DNA of 16,462 nt from an uncultured Caulobacteraceae bacterium (GCA_937910255.1 CALEOQ010000571.1:1-16462); one strand, 5' to 3'. Numbered from the stretch's first letter, positions 1-7,684 are shown. Notes: generated from the letters alone by a model not told the origin. A program made the numbers and translations.

Positions 1-93
1 GGAGAGGGCGGGGAGAGAGCGGTACGAGGAGGCTCAGCCAGGGGAGGGTGCAGGTGGCTGAGGGGGACGGGTGTGGCTGGTGTGTTGTTTTTT
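1..93. other. Non-genomic noise outside the left adapter
   Basis: G-rich low-complexity sequence ending in a six-T run (88-93) that touches the 5' end of an Illumina P5 adapter. Nothing here resembles a gene. It is best read as base-call noise past the end of the library molecule, or the poly-T spacer of the flow-cell oligo followed by noise. It should not be annotated as biology. Confidence 0.85.
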
Positions 94-151
94 AATGATA
101 CGGCGACCACCGAGATCTACACTCTTTCCCTACACGACGCTCTTCCGATCT
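94..151 (+). other. Illumina P5 / TruSeq universal adapter
   Basis: All 58 bases match the Illumina P5 plus read-1 adapter, beginning AATGATACGGCGACCACC and ending CGCTCTTCCGATCT at 151. The genomic insert begins at base 152, in the middle of gspE. This is assembly contamination. Confidence 0.98.
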
Positions 152-229
152 CTCGTCCACGCCCAGCAGCACGACGCCGTGGCGCTTGGCGAATCCATAG
201 GGCAGCAGGGGCGGACCGGCAGTTTCCAT
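152..229 (-). CDS. gspE: Type II secretion ATPase GspE, N-terminal 26 codons only (cut by adapter)
   Basis: GspE is the cytoplasmic hexameric ATPase that powers pseudopilus assembly in the type II secretion system. Only the first 26 residues are present. They include LPYGFAKRHGVVLL, the typical opening of the GspE N-terminal domain, which in this family contacts the inner-membrane platform protein GspL. The ATG (227-229) comes one base after the gspD stop (231-233), the tight spacing expected in a gsp operon and a sign of translational coupling. The gene is truncated by the adapter, not by a mutation: the frame is open to base 152. No Walker motifs can be seen because the catalytic part lies outside the window. 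The assignment rests on the N-terminal motif plus position directly after gspD. Confidence 0.85.
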
Positions 230-230
230 C

Positions 231-2258
231 TTAGAGGCCCGGCGAGGGCGGCGGAGGCGGAGGCGGCAGGGCCGTGATCGGCTCGGCCTGCATGTAGTCG
301 CGGACCAGGGCGTCGAGATTGCTCAGGCCGTCGGGGCTGCGGGCCAGTTCCCGGTCGCGGATATAGGCGTAGCGCGGCGCAGTCAGAGCCTGGGCGTCGG
401 CGGCGCTTTCGATGATCGTCGGGCGGATGAAGACCATCAGGTTGCGCTGGACGTTCTGGCGCGAGGTCGCCTTGAACAGATTACCCACCACCGGGATGTC
501 CCCCAGGATCGGCGTGCGCTCGACGGTGGTGCGCTCATTGCGGTCCAGCAGGCCGCCCAGGACGACAATGGCGCCGTCATCCACCGCCACGGTGGTCTCG
601 ATGGAGCGCTTGTCGAGGATCAGCTCGTTGTAGTCCTCGCTCACCGGCCCGGCGATGCTGGAGACCTCCTGGCGCAGGAACAGCGTGATGGCCCCCCCGG
701 CGTTGATCTGCGGCTTCACGTCCAGCTGGATACCCACATCCTGCCGCTGGACGGTGCGGAAGGGGTTGCTGTTGGAGTCGCCGAGCACCTCGCCGGTGGT
801 GATCGGAATCTCCTGGCCCACCAGGATGGTGGCCTCCTGGTTGTCCAGGGTCATCACCGAGGGGGTGGAGAGCAGGTTCGAGGTGGTGTCGTTCTTCACC
901 GCATTGATGATGAAGCCGAACAGGGCGTCGCCGCTCTGGCCATAACCGCCGGTGATCATACCCCGGGCGCCCAGGAGGGAGTCCATCGCCGTCTGGCGCA
1001 GGGCGGCCAGGGCCGCGGAATCTTCCGGCAGGTTCTCTTCGCCCGCCGCCGCGCCGGCCAGGGCCAACAGGTTGGGCGAAGCGTTGGAATAGTTGGTGGC
1101 CGAGAACGGAATGCTGGAGCCGTTGATCCCGGCCAGGGCGAACTGGACGCCCAGCTGCTGGGCGGCGTTGTCGGACAGCTCCACCACCACGGCCTCCACC
1201 AGGACCTGGCGGCGGCGGGTGTCGAGCTGGCGGATAACCTCGCCCAGCACCCGCTGGGTGTCGGGATCGGCGGCGATGACGATGGCGTTGGCGCCGGGAT
1301 AGCGCGCGATGTTGGCCCGGCGTCCGCCGCCGCCGGCGGTCGCGGTCTGGTCGCCGGCCGCCGCCGTCGGCGTCGTCGCGGCCGCATTGTCGCCGCCCTG
1401 GGTCGGGGTCTGGCCGACCAGTTGCTGCAGCACCGGCACCAGCTGTTCGGCGTCGGCATGCTGCAGGTTGATGACCCGGACGTCGCCGCTGGTCTCGGCC
1501 CGGCTGTCGAGATCGCGCACAAGGTCCAGCAGCGGGCGGACGGCCTCGGGCTCGCCGCGCAGGATCAGGGAATTGCTGCTTTCCACCACCACCAGGGAGA
1601 CGATGCCGTTGCGCGCGCCGGGATCGGCGCCAGGCGGATTGAGCACCTGGTTGACCACGCTGGCGATCTCCCGGGCCGAGCTGGAGCGCAGGGTGACGGT
1701 CTCGGTCAGCGTCCGGTCCTGGTCCACCTGGCCCAGCAGGCTGCGGATCCGCGCCAGATTGTCGGCGTAGTCGGCGACCACCAGCAGATTGCCCCTGGGG
1801 CTCGGCATGATCACGCCCTGACGGCCGATCAGCGGCTTCAGCGTCTCGGCGGCCGAGACGGCGTCGATATTCCGCAGCCGGAAGACCTGGGTGGAGAAGC
1901 CATAGCCGCCCCCGCCGGAGAGGCTGGAGGGCTGGGCTGCGGCGCCCTCCTCCGGCGTGATGCGATAGACCCCGGCCCCGGCCGGCACGGCCACCAGACC
2001 GTTGGCGCGCAGGGTCGAGAGCATGACCTCAAACAGCTCATTGCGCGACAGCGGCTCGTTGCTGCTGATGCTGACCTTCCCCTGGACCCGGGGGTCGATG
2101 ATGAAGGTCTGCCCCGTCGCCCGGGCGACATCCTGGATAAAGACGCGGATATCGGCGTCCTGCAGGTTCAGGGTCTGCTGCTGAGCGTAGGCGGCGGGCG
2201 CCGGCCCGAGGCTCGTGCCGGCGGCCAGCAGGATGGCGAGGGCGATCAGTCTCTTCAC
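231..2258 (-). CDS. gspD: Type II secretion outer-membrane secretin GspD
   Basis: GspD forms the multimeric outer-membrane channel through which folded exoproteins leave the periplasm. The 675-residue protein has the family's usual length and order. A Sec signal peptide ends near residue 25 (AYA-Q). N0 covers about 28-103, N1 about 122-183, N2 about 185-255 and N3 about 262-348. N3 carries a Gly/Ala/Thr-rich insert (about 283-312). The secretin beta domain spans about 355-615, with the typical NLLSTPSVMTLDNQEATILVG (461-481) and VLGGLLD (566-572). The C-terminal tail (about 620-675) ends in a seven-proline run; a pilotin-binding role for it is a guess. The GTG start overlaps the gspC stop as GTGA (2255-2258), so translation is probably coupled. 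It belongs to the operon driven from the Pho box ahead of gspC. Confidence 0.97.
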   Translation of the reverse strand: MKRLIALAILLAAGTSLGPAPAAYAQQQTLNLQDADIRVFIQDVARATGQTFIIDPRVQGKVSISSNEPLSRNELFEVMLSTLRANGLVAVPAGAGVYRITPEEGAAAQPSSLSGGGGYGFSTQVFRLRNIDAVSAAETLKPLIGRQGVIMPSPRGNLLVVADYADNLARIRSLLGQVDQDRTLTETVTLRSSSAREIASVVNQVLNPPGADPGARNGIVSLVVVESSNSLILRGEPEAVRPLLDLVRDLDSRAETSGDVRVINLQHADAEQLVPVLQQLVGQTPTQGGDNAAATTPTAAAGDQTATAGGGGRRANIARYPGANAIVIAADPDTQRVLGEVIRQLDTRRRQVLVEAVVVELSDNAAQQLGVQFALAGINGSSIPFSATNYSNASPNLLALAGAAAGEENLPEDSAALAALRQTAMDSLLGARGMITGGYGQSGDALFGFIINAVKNDTTSNLLSTPSVMTLDNQEATILVGQEIPITTGEVLGDSNSNPFRTVQRQDVGIQLDVKPQINAGGAITLFLRQEVSSIAGPVSEDYNELILDKRSIETTVAVDDGAIVVLGGLLDRNERTTVERTPILGDIPVVGNLFKATSRQNVQRNLMVFIRPTIIESAADAQALTAPRYAYIRDRELARSPDGLSNLDALVRDYMQAEPITALPPPPPPPSPGL

Positions 2259-3058
2259 GGGGCAGACATCCGCAGTCGAGTGTTCATGACCTGGCCGCCG
2301 CGCTCATAGGTGACGTCCACATGGGTGGCGGTGGCGAGAATCTGGGGCAGTTCGCTCATCCGCTCGCCATTGAGCTCAGAGCCGTCGATGGTGAGCAGGA
2401 CGTCGCCGGGCTGAAGACCGGCGCGGGCCAGGATGGCCGCCCCCTGGGCGCCCCGGGGGGTGATCGTATAGCCCGCCGAGCGACCCTCGCGCATCCGCGG
2501 CGCCAGGGCCAGGGCCGCCATGAGCTGGGCGCCGGTATAGTCGGGCGCGGCTTCCGAGCCAGCGACGACCGGCATGGACGGGGGTGGCGGAACATAGGCG
2601 CCGCCGCTCGGCGTCGGGAAGCCGATGCGGCGACTATTGGCGCCCTGGCGCACCACCACGTGATCGTCGGCCACCTCGACCAGGGTGATCCCGTCAGGCC
2701 CCTGCTCGCCGATGAAATAGAGGGTCTGGGCGCCGCCGGGGGGGCCGAGAATGGCCGAGGCGCTCGCCCCGCCCGCGCGCAATCCATAGAGCTGGAGGTC
2801 GGAGTCCGTCGTCACCGGGGCGTCGGAGGAGCCCCCCAGTCGGAAAAAGGGGTCGAACCGGGCCAGGATTTCGGTCTGGGCCGAGGCGCCGGCTCCGCGC
2901 GTCGGCGCGACGCCGAGGGGGCCAGAGGGCGGCGCGACGACAATCCAGGCCAGCCGCGCAACCTGCACAGCAATCAGAAGGACGAGGGCGATCTCCACCA
3001 GCCCCAGGAGGGTGCGGGGCTGCAAGGCGACGCCGTGGCGAACGGCGGCAAGGTTCAC
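2255..3058 (-). CDS. gspC: Type II secretion inner-membrane protein GspC (PDZ type)
   Basis: GspC links the inner-membrane platform to the secretin and takes part in substrate recruitment. From the chosen GTG start (3056-3058) it has 267 residues. There is a short cytoplasmic arm and one membrane helix at about 18-42. A homology-region domain at about 65-150 is the part that binds GspD N0 in this family. A proline-rich linker follows (about 150-165), then a C-terminal PDZ domain (about 190-265) containing GLQPGDVLLTIDG (214-226). I prefer this start because GGAG lies eight bases upstream and a likely promoter at 3125-3155 gives a leader of about 60 bases. An in-frame GTG at 3104-3106 would add 16 proline-rich residues but lacks a good ribosome site and would sit about 10 bases from the inferred transcript start. 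The stop overlaps the gspD start by four bases. Confidence 0.92.
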   Translation of the reverse strand: MNLAAVRHGVALQPRTLLGLVEIALVLLIAVQVARLAWIVVAPPSGPLGVAPTRGAGASAQTEILARFDPFFRLGGSSDAPVTTDSDLQLYGLRAGGASASAILGPPGGAQTLYFIGEQGPDGITLVEVADDHVVVRQGANSRRIGFPTPSGGAYVPPPPSMPVVAGSEAAPDYTGAQLMAALALAPRMREGRSAGYTITPRGAQGAAILARAGLQPGDVLLTIDGSELNGERMSELPQILATATHVDVTYERGGQVMNTRLRMSAP

Positions 3059-3124
3059 AGGAGAGTCTCCGAAGTCCCTGGGATGGGGGGCTGGGCCGGC
3101 GGCCACATGCCCGTCGGGGCCTTC

Positions 3125-3155
3125 ATGTAAACTTTCGATGACAGGTCCGTGACAG
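3125..3155 (-). promoter_or_regulatory. Pho box and likely -10 ahead of the gsp operon
   Basis: On the minus strand, 3155 down to 3138 reads CTGTCAC-GGAC-CTGTCAT. These are two half-sites with exact 11-base periodicity, both fitting the PhoB consensus CTGTCAY. The -10-like TTACAT lies at 3130-3125, seven bases further on, so the Pho box occupies the -35 position as in activated pho promoters. It points at gspC, about 80 bases upstream of the preferred start. The consensus is established knowledge from E. coli, and PhoB regulons are known in Caulobacter. Binding here is inferred. Confidence 0.75.
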
Positions 3156-3198
3156 CGTCGGGATTTGATGACGCTTTGCCGCAGACCCTGGTCGATCA

Positions 3199-3227
3199 GG
3201 CGAAGGCGACCGCTGGCCGCCTTCGCC
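3199..3227 (-). terminator. Hairpin just after the TonB receptor gene
   Basis: A perfect 10-base inverted repeat, GGCGAAGGCG (3199-3208) and CGCCTTCGCC (3218-3227), has a 9-base loop. It begins seven bases past the receptor stop codon in the direction of transcription. It has no T run, so intrinsic termination is uncertain. It lies upstream of the Pho box, so it would separate receptor transcripts from the gsp promoter. Confidence 0.55.
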
Positions 3228-3233
3228 CTGTCG

Positions 3234-5825
3234 TCAGAAGCGGGTCGACAGGCTGACCGAGTAGCTGCGGCCGTACTCGTAGTTGTTCACCTTGATCTCG
3301 TCGCCGCCGAGGGCCTGGAATTCGTCGAACTCCTCGCCCAGCAGGTTGCGCGCCTCAAAGCCCAGGGTCACTTCCGGACCCCAGATCTGAACCTTCTGGC
3401 GGAAGGTGAAGTCGAGCATCACGCCCGGCTCCTGGACGAAGTCCGGCGCGCCGGAGGCGCCGCGGGCCGTGGTGCGTTCGCTGGCGTAGTTGGCCAGGAC
3501 CGTGGCCTGGGTGTCGCCGTCCAGGCTTTCGAAGCCGAACTGGACGTTGGCCAGATGCTCCGACTGACCCTGCAGGCGGCTGCCGTCGATGACGAAGGCC
3601 GAAGCCGGAGCCGGTTGGCCAAGGCCCGTGATCGGGAAGACCACGTCGCCGTCGTCCACCTTCACCTCGGCCTTGTTGTAGGTGTAGTTGGCGCCGATCA
3701 GCCAACGCTTGTCGTCGATCCAGTTCATGCCGAACTGCGGCTCGAAGAACTTCTTGAACTCGGCCTCGATGCCCCAGAGCTGGGCCCGCGGGGCGTTCAG
3801 GAAGGTCTGCTGCAGGCCCGAGCCGGTTTCGTTCACGACCGCTTCGACCGGCTTGTCGATGTCCTTGTAGAAGACGCCGATCGTGGCGAACTGGCCGCGC
3901 TCGAAGTAGCGCTCATAGCGCAGGTCGACGTTCACCAGCTCGCTGTCGACCAGATAGGGGTTGCCGACGAAGGTGCGGTCCGATTCCGGATCGAGATAGA
4001 TCTGCGGCGACTGCTCGCGGAACTGCGGGCGGGCGATGGTCTTGGAGACGCCGAAGCGGATCTGCTGATCGTCGGCGAAGTTCCAGGTGACCGTGCCGGC
4101 CGGCAGGACATAGTCGTTGTTCTGAATGACCGCCGCCGGATCGTTGGCCGAGAACAGGTCCAGGGCGCGGACATACTGCTCGCCGTCTTCGTAGCGGACG
4201 CCGAGGCTGGCGCGGACGGCCGGGAGGATTTCGCCCTCGGCCTGCACATAGCCGGCATTGGTCGTCAGCTTGGCCTCATAGGCGGCCGCGCCTTCCGAAC
4301 CGGTGACTTCGCGCAGGATCAGGCCGTTGGGGCCGATATTGTAGTCGGAGTAGAGGAAGTCGACGCGCTGCAGCTGGAAGGCGTCGGACGGCGTCTGGTC
4401 GGTGGTGAAGCGGAACACCCGGGAGTCCGAGTAGCGCTCGTTCTCATAGAAGGCGTAGCCGGCTGAAACCGTCAGGTCGATGATCAGCGGATTGTCCCAG
4501 GCGTAGGCGACATCGACGCCCGCGCCATAGGTCTTGTCTTCCAGCTCGCTGAACCGGATGAAATTCGCGTCCGACTGGGGGTTATGGTAGAAATCGCCGT
4601 TGATCCGGCGGTAGCGGGTCTGCGTCTCATAGGGCGCGTCCCGCTCGGTGCGCGCATAGGAGCCGCGCCAGTCAATCTGCAGATCCCCGAAGTCGTGCTC
4701 ACCGGTAAGCTGCGTGTTGAACAGCTCGCGCTGGTACCAGGCCGTATAGTCGTCACGGATATAGTTCGAGGCGCGTTGGCTTTCGCCTTCGACCGAACGC
4801 GCTTCCTTGGTCACGTTGCGAACGTAGAAGTTGGTCCACTGGAACTTGTGGGCGTCCAGGTCCAGGGCGACGCTGGCCAGGGCGTGCCATTCCACGTCCA
4901 TCTCGGTAGAGACCGAGTTCAGGTCTTCCAGAACGGCGAGGCCGCCCTGGCTGACGACGCCTTCCTGCTGGATGGCGCGGCGGGTTTCCCAACCGCGGTC
5001 GTAGCCGCCCACGGCCACGGCGCCGATCGTGCCCCAGTCGAAGTTCCAGCGGCTGCCGGCCGAACCGGTGATGCTGCCGTTGATCGGCACGTCGTTGGTC
5101 GACTGGAGGAGCCGAACGTTCGCATTCTGGAAGCTGCGGCCCATGGCCGTCAGCGTCGCGGAGTCAAAATTCGAGGAGTCGATGCGCTTGCCGGTGGCGA
5201 TACCGTCGCGGATCTGCTGCGGCAGGTCACGCGTGCCGTCATCGACGCCGGCCAGATCGGATTCACCGCCGAAATAGGTGAAGCCCTGCTTCAGCGAGGT
5301 CTCGTCATTGGCGCCCAGGCTGGCGCCCAGGGCGACGAAGGGCTCATCGGGGATGGCGAGCGTCTGCAGGTCGATCACGCCGCCGCCGAACTCGCCGGGA
5401 TAGTTGACCGAATAGGTCTTCTGGACGTTGACGCTGGCCAGGATGCTGTTGGGGAACAGGTCGAGCGGGACCACCCGCTGGAGCGGCTCCGGGCTCGGCA
5501 GGGGCGAACCGTTGAGCAGCGCCGAGGAGTAGCGCTCGCCAAGGCCGCGCACATAGACGAACCGGCCGCCGACGACGCTGAGGCCCGCAAGACGGGTCAG
5601 GGCCGCGGCCGCCGTATCGTCGCCCTGGCGGACCAGGTCCTCGGCCGTGACGATCGAGGCCACCGCGGCGGTCTCGCGCATGACTTCGGGAATGTAGCGC
5701 CCGCGAACGACAAGCTCCTGAACTTCGGAGCCGGCGTCGGCCGCCTGGGCCATGACCAGGGCGGGCGCCATCAGCGCCGAGGTGCCCAGAAGGAGGCCCG
5801 AAATCGGGCGGATCAGCTTGTTCAT
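3234..5825 (-). CDS. TonB-dependent outer-membrane receptor
   Basis: This is an outer-membrane active transporter that uses TonB-ExbB-ExbD energy to import a bound substrate. The protein has 863 residues from the ATG at 5823-5825. A Sec signal peptide ends near residue 27 (VMA-Q). A TonB-box-like EVQELVVRGR lies at 34-43. The plug domain runs about 45-155 and includes VYVRGLGERYSSALLNG (from residue 90) and YPGEFGGGVIDLQT (142-155). A 22-strand-type barrel follows, ending in the classic aromatic terminus STRF. The open frame extends 39 codons further upstream, but that part runs back over the lipoprotein stop region and precedes the signal peptide, so I excluded it. It follows the lipoprotein gene by 71 bases in the same direction. 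The ligand cannot be read from the sequence. Context suggests a phosphate-related or lipoprotein-processed substrate, which is inference only. Confidence 0.93.
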   Translation of the reverse strand: MNKLIRPISGLLLGTSALMAPALVMAQAADAGSEVQELVVRGRYIPEVMRETAAVASIVTAEDLVRQGDDTAAAALTRLAGLSVVGGRFVYVRGLGERYSSALLNGSPLPSPEPLQRVVPLDLFPNSILASVNVQKTYSVNYPGEFGGGVIDLQTLAIPDEPFVALGASLGANDETSLKQGFTYFGGESDLAGVDDGTRDLPQQIRDGIATGKRIDSSNFDSATLTAMGRSFQNANVRLLQSTNDVPINGSITGSAGSRWNFDWGTIGAVAVGGYDRGWETRRAIQQEGVVSQGGLAVLEDLNSVSTEMDVEWHALASVALDLDAHKFQWTNFYVRNVTKEARSVEGESQRASNYIRDDYTAWYQRELFNTQLTGEHDFGDLQIDWRGSYARTERDAPYETQTRYRRINGDFYHNPQSDANFIRFSELEDKTYGAGVDVAYAWDNPLIIDLTVSAGYAFYENERYSDSRVFRFTTDQTPSDAFQLQRVDFLYSDYNIGPNGLILREVTGSEGAAAYEAKLTTNAGYVQAEGEILPAVRASLGVRYEDGEQYVRALDLFSANDPAAVIQNNDYVLPAGTVTWNFADDQQIRFGVSKTIARPQFREQSPQIYLDPESDRTFVGNPYLVDSELVNVDLRYERYFERGQFATIGVFYKDIDKPVEAVVNETGSGLQQTFLNAPRAQLWGIEAEFKKFFEPQFGMNWIDDKRWLIGANYTYNKAEVKVDDGDVVFPITGLGQPAPASAFVIDGSRLQGQSEHLANVQFGFESLDGDTQATVLANYASERTTARGASGAPDFVQEPGVMLDFTFRQKVQIWGPEVTLGFEARNLLGEEFDEFQALGGDEIKVNNYEYGRSYSVSLSTRF

Positions 5826-5860
5826 CGTCGGGTTCGCCTGGATTTTCGAGGAAAAGCGGT

Positions 5861-5890
5861 CGGCGCGGGGCGGACAATCCCCCCGCGCCG
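5861..5890 (-). terminator. Strong hairpin between lipoprotein and receptor genes
   Basis: Perfect inverted repeat CGGCGCGGGG (5861-5870) and CCCCGCGCCG (5881-5890) with a 10-base loop. It starts six bases past the lipoprotein stop and 35 bases before the receptor ATG. On the transcript it is followed by ACCGCTTTTCC, a short T run set slightly too far away for a textbook terminator. It could be a partial terminator that lowers receptor expression relative to the lipoprotein, or an mRNA-stabilising end. Confidence 0.6.
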
Positions 5891-5896
5891 GCTCGA

Positions 5897-7381
5897 TCAG
5901 CAGCTCGAGCTGCTGGTCAGACCGCAGGTCCAGCCTTGCCACCAGGTGTCGTTCGCATCGCGAACGGCGCCGATATAGTTGGTGGTGTCGAAGAAGGAGT
6001 AGATGGTCTTCGGATCGGCGGCCGGATGCGCGGCCTCGTTGGCGCCGTTGATGAACCCGCTCGTCAGCGTGGAGGTGAAGCTGGCGTTGTTGTTCGTCCC
6101 CGCGGCGAAGAGCGCCTGGGCGGCGGCGGCGTCGATATCGCTGTCGTTGCGGAAGCTGGTGGCGCAGGAGAAGACCACCGAGTCCCAGCGCGGCGCGGCC
6201 GCGACGGTCGAGGAGGTGTCGACGTCGAGGCAGGCCGTCGCGGCGTTGGCCGAAACATGGACGCCGTTGATGAAGCGACCGCCGGTGCCGGTGTTCAGCA
6301 CCTGAATGTCGCCGGCGCCGGTGCGGCCCGAACCGATGACCGTGTAGTTGGCGAACTTGGGCTGCGAGTTATAGGCCGCCTGCTGGCCGGCCGAGCTCTG
6401 TTCGAAGCCCCGGTCACCGCCGTTCGCACGCTGGCGAACGATCAGATACTGGACGCCGCCGCGGTAGCCTTCGTCGGTGTCCAGGCTGTCGTCGTCGGCG
6501 CCGGTGATGACGATGTGCTTCAGGTTCACGGTGCCGCCGAAGAACTCCATGCCGTCGTCGGAGCCGTTGTGGACCTGCACATATTCAACCGCGGTGCCGG
6601 AGCCCACGCCGTTGAAGGTGATGCCGTTCAGCTCGCGGTTCGGCTGGATTTCGAAGCCGGCGTAGCGGACCTGCACGTAGCGCAGACGACCGGAATTGTC
6701 GGTGGGGGTGTTGCCGCCGTAGAGCGCCACGCCGCCTTCGAAGGTGGCCACGCAGTTGATGTTCGGCGGCGTCGTGCCGGCCGGGCAGGAGGCGATCGGG
6801 GCGCGGCCCGAGATCACCAGGCCGCCCCACTGGCCGATGGAGTCGGCGCCGGTGGTGCCTTCGATGTTCTGACGGCTGGTCAGGATGATCGGGTTGGTCG
6901 AGGTGCCCTCGGCGAAGATCTGCGAACCGCGGACCACGTTGATGTAGTCGAGGCCGGCCGAACCGAAGATGCGCACGCCAGGCTCGATGGTCAGGATGCC
7001 CTGCGCCGCGCCGGCCACCGGGTTGGCCGGATCGGCGCCGCGATCCTCGCCCACATCGGTGCGGCCGCTGATCGAATAGATGGTACCGGCGCGGGCCGGG
7101 ACGACCAGATTGCCGGTGATCTTGGAGGGCAGCTGGCAGTTGCGCAGGGTGCCGTTCAGGATGATGCCGACATTGGTGAAGCCCGTCGGGCAATCAGCCG
7201 CGGCCTGACCGCTGCCAGGATTGGTCGGAGTCGTCGGCGTGGTGGGGGTGGTCGGCGTGGACGGGGGGAAGGCGCCTTCGCCCGGCGAGGCGACATTGTC
7301 GGCGCCGCCGCCGCAAGCGGCCAGGGCCATGGCGCTGATCGACATGATCAGCAGGTTTCTGAGGGTGGTGGTGCCGGTCAT
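5897..7381 (-). CDS. ElpS-like surface lipoprotein, beta-helix-like body
   Basis: The 494-residue protein starts at an ATG with GGAG six bases upstream. A lipoprotein signal peptide has lipobox LAAC at 20-23 (lipidated Cys23); the following Gly fits outer-membrane sorting. A flexible linker of Thr-Pro-Thr repeats (about 42-54) leads to a body (about 85-420) rich in short Gly/Asn-turn strands, such as GQWGGLVISGRAP and DDGMEFFGGTVNLKH, suggesting a right-handed parallel beta-helix. Paired cysteines occur early (64, 82) and at the end (486, 494). This body type recurs in uncharacterised proteobacterial and Bacteroidota surface proteins and no enzyme active site is evident. A lipoprotein next to T2SS genes, behind a Pho box, matches the description of Caulobacter crescentus ElpS (phosphate starvation, released in a T2SS-dependent way). 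Orthology is not proven from sequence alone, so I give no symbol. Confidence 0.85.
   Translation of the reverse strand: MTGTTTLRNLLIMSISAMALAACGGGADNVASPGEGAFPPSTPTTPTTPTTPTNPGSGQAAADCPTGFTNVGIILNGTLRNCQLPSKITGNLVVPARAGTIYSISGRTDVGEDRGADPANPVAGAAQGILTIEPGVRIFGSAGLDYINVVRGSQIFAEGTSTNPIILTSRQNIEGTTGADSIGQWGGLVISGRAPIASCPAGTTPPNINCVATFEGGVALYGGNTPTDNSGRLRYVQVRYAGFEIQPNRELNGITFNGVGSGTAVEYVQVHNGSDDGMEFFGGTVNLKHIVITGADDDSLDTDEGYRGGVQYLIVRQRANGGDRGFEQSSAGQQAAYNSQPKFANYTVIGSGRTGAGDIQVLNTGTGGRFINGVHVSANAATACLDVDTSSTVAAAPRWDSVVFSCATSFRNDSDIDAAAAQALFAAGTNNNASFTSTLTSGFINGANEAAHPAADPKTIYSFFDTTNYIGAVRDANDTWWQGWTCGLTSSSSC
7219..7260 (-). repeat. Low-complexity tandem repeat encoding a Thr-Pro linker
   Basis: Short near-repeats of a nine-base unit (plus strand of the GTCGGCGTG type) encode the TPT/TPTTPT linker between the lipid anchor and the folded body of the lipoprotein. 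Such tracts change length easily by slippage, and in short-read data copy number may be mis-assembled. Confidence 0.7.
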
Positions 7382-7486
7382 CTTGGTCTCCGCCGTGGCG
7401 TTGAATTGCGCAGGCGCCGGCTTTCCCCAGATCCCACCTTGAGACCTGAACGCCCGCTTGCCCGACCGCCGTTCTAGGTAGGCTGC

Positions 7487-7515
7487 GTGACAGGTCGCGA
7501 ACGGATGTGTGACAG
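7487..7515 (-). promoter_or_regulatory. Three-half-site Pho box ahead of the lipoprotein gene
   Basis: On the minus strand, CTGTCAC (7515-7509), CCGTTCG (7504-7498) and CTGTCAC (7493-7487) follow each other with exact 11-base spacing. The outer two are perfect PhoB half-sites on the same helical face; the middle one is degenerate (three of seven positions). The array points at the lipoprotein ATG, about 105 bases downstream. A weak -10 candidate (TAGAAC type) lies about 11 bases past the last half-site. Confidence 0.65.
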
Positions 7516-7654
7516 TTCTGTGCTGGCGCGGGCGTGCGACATCTGGGCCACGGTTGGGCGCAACCCGTTGATTAGGCTGTCAGTTCGACGCACTCACCTG
7601 CGCCGAGACCTCGATTCCAGCTTGTCAAAATCTGGGCGGTCCACAGGGAAAGCC

Positions 7655-7684
7655 GAGATTTGTCGCGCTCAGCGCGACAATCTC
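7655..7684 (-). terminator. Hairpin overlapping the channel gene stop codon
   Basis: TGTCGCGC (7661-7668) pairs with GCGCGACA (7672-7679) around a three-base loop. GAGAT (7655-7659) pairs with ATCTC (7680-7684) to extend it to 13 pairs with a single bulged T. The stop codon of the potassium channel (7683-7685) sits in its 5' arm. It probably ends the channel transcript before the lipoprotein promoter region. There is no long T run. Confidence 0.55.

Noticed and set aside
71..277. Open frame on the plus strand across the left end
   Set aside because: It runs through the sequencing adapter (94-151) and then antisense to gspE and gspD; it is not a natural frame.
5826..5942. Upstream extension of the TonB receptor frame
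   Set aside because: It would put 39 charged residues in front of a clear signal peptide, cross the hairpin and overlap the lipoprotein gene end.
5936..7477. 513-codon plus-strand open frame antisense to the lipoprotein gene
   Set aside because: High-GC genes leave long open antisense frames. The product is Gly/Ala/Arg/Val-rich with no recognisable domain, while the minus strand gives a clean lipoprotein with a ribosome site. The same applies to the long plus-strand frames at 3165-4466, 4584-5978 and 15310-16338.
7577..7583. Further CTGTCA-type hexamer on the plus strand
   Set aside because: A single half-site in the opposite orientation, not phased with the array at 7487-7515 and with no plus-strand gene downstream.
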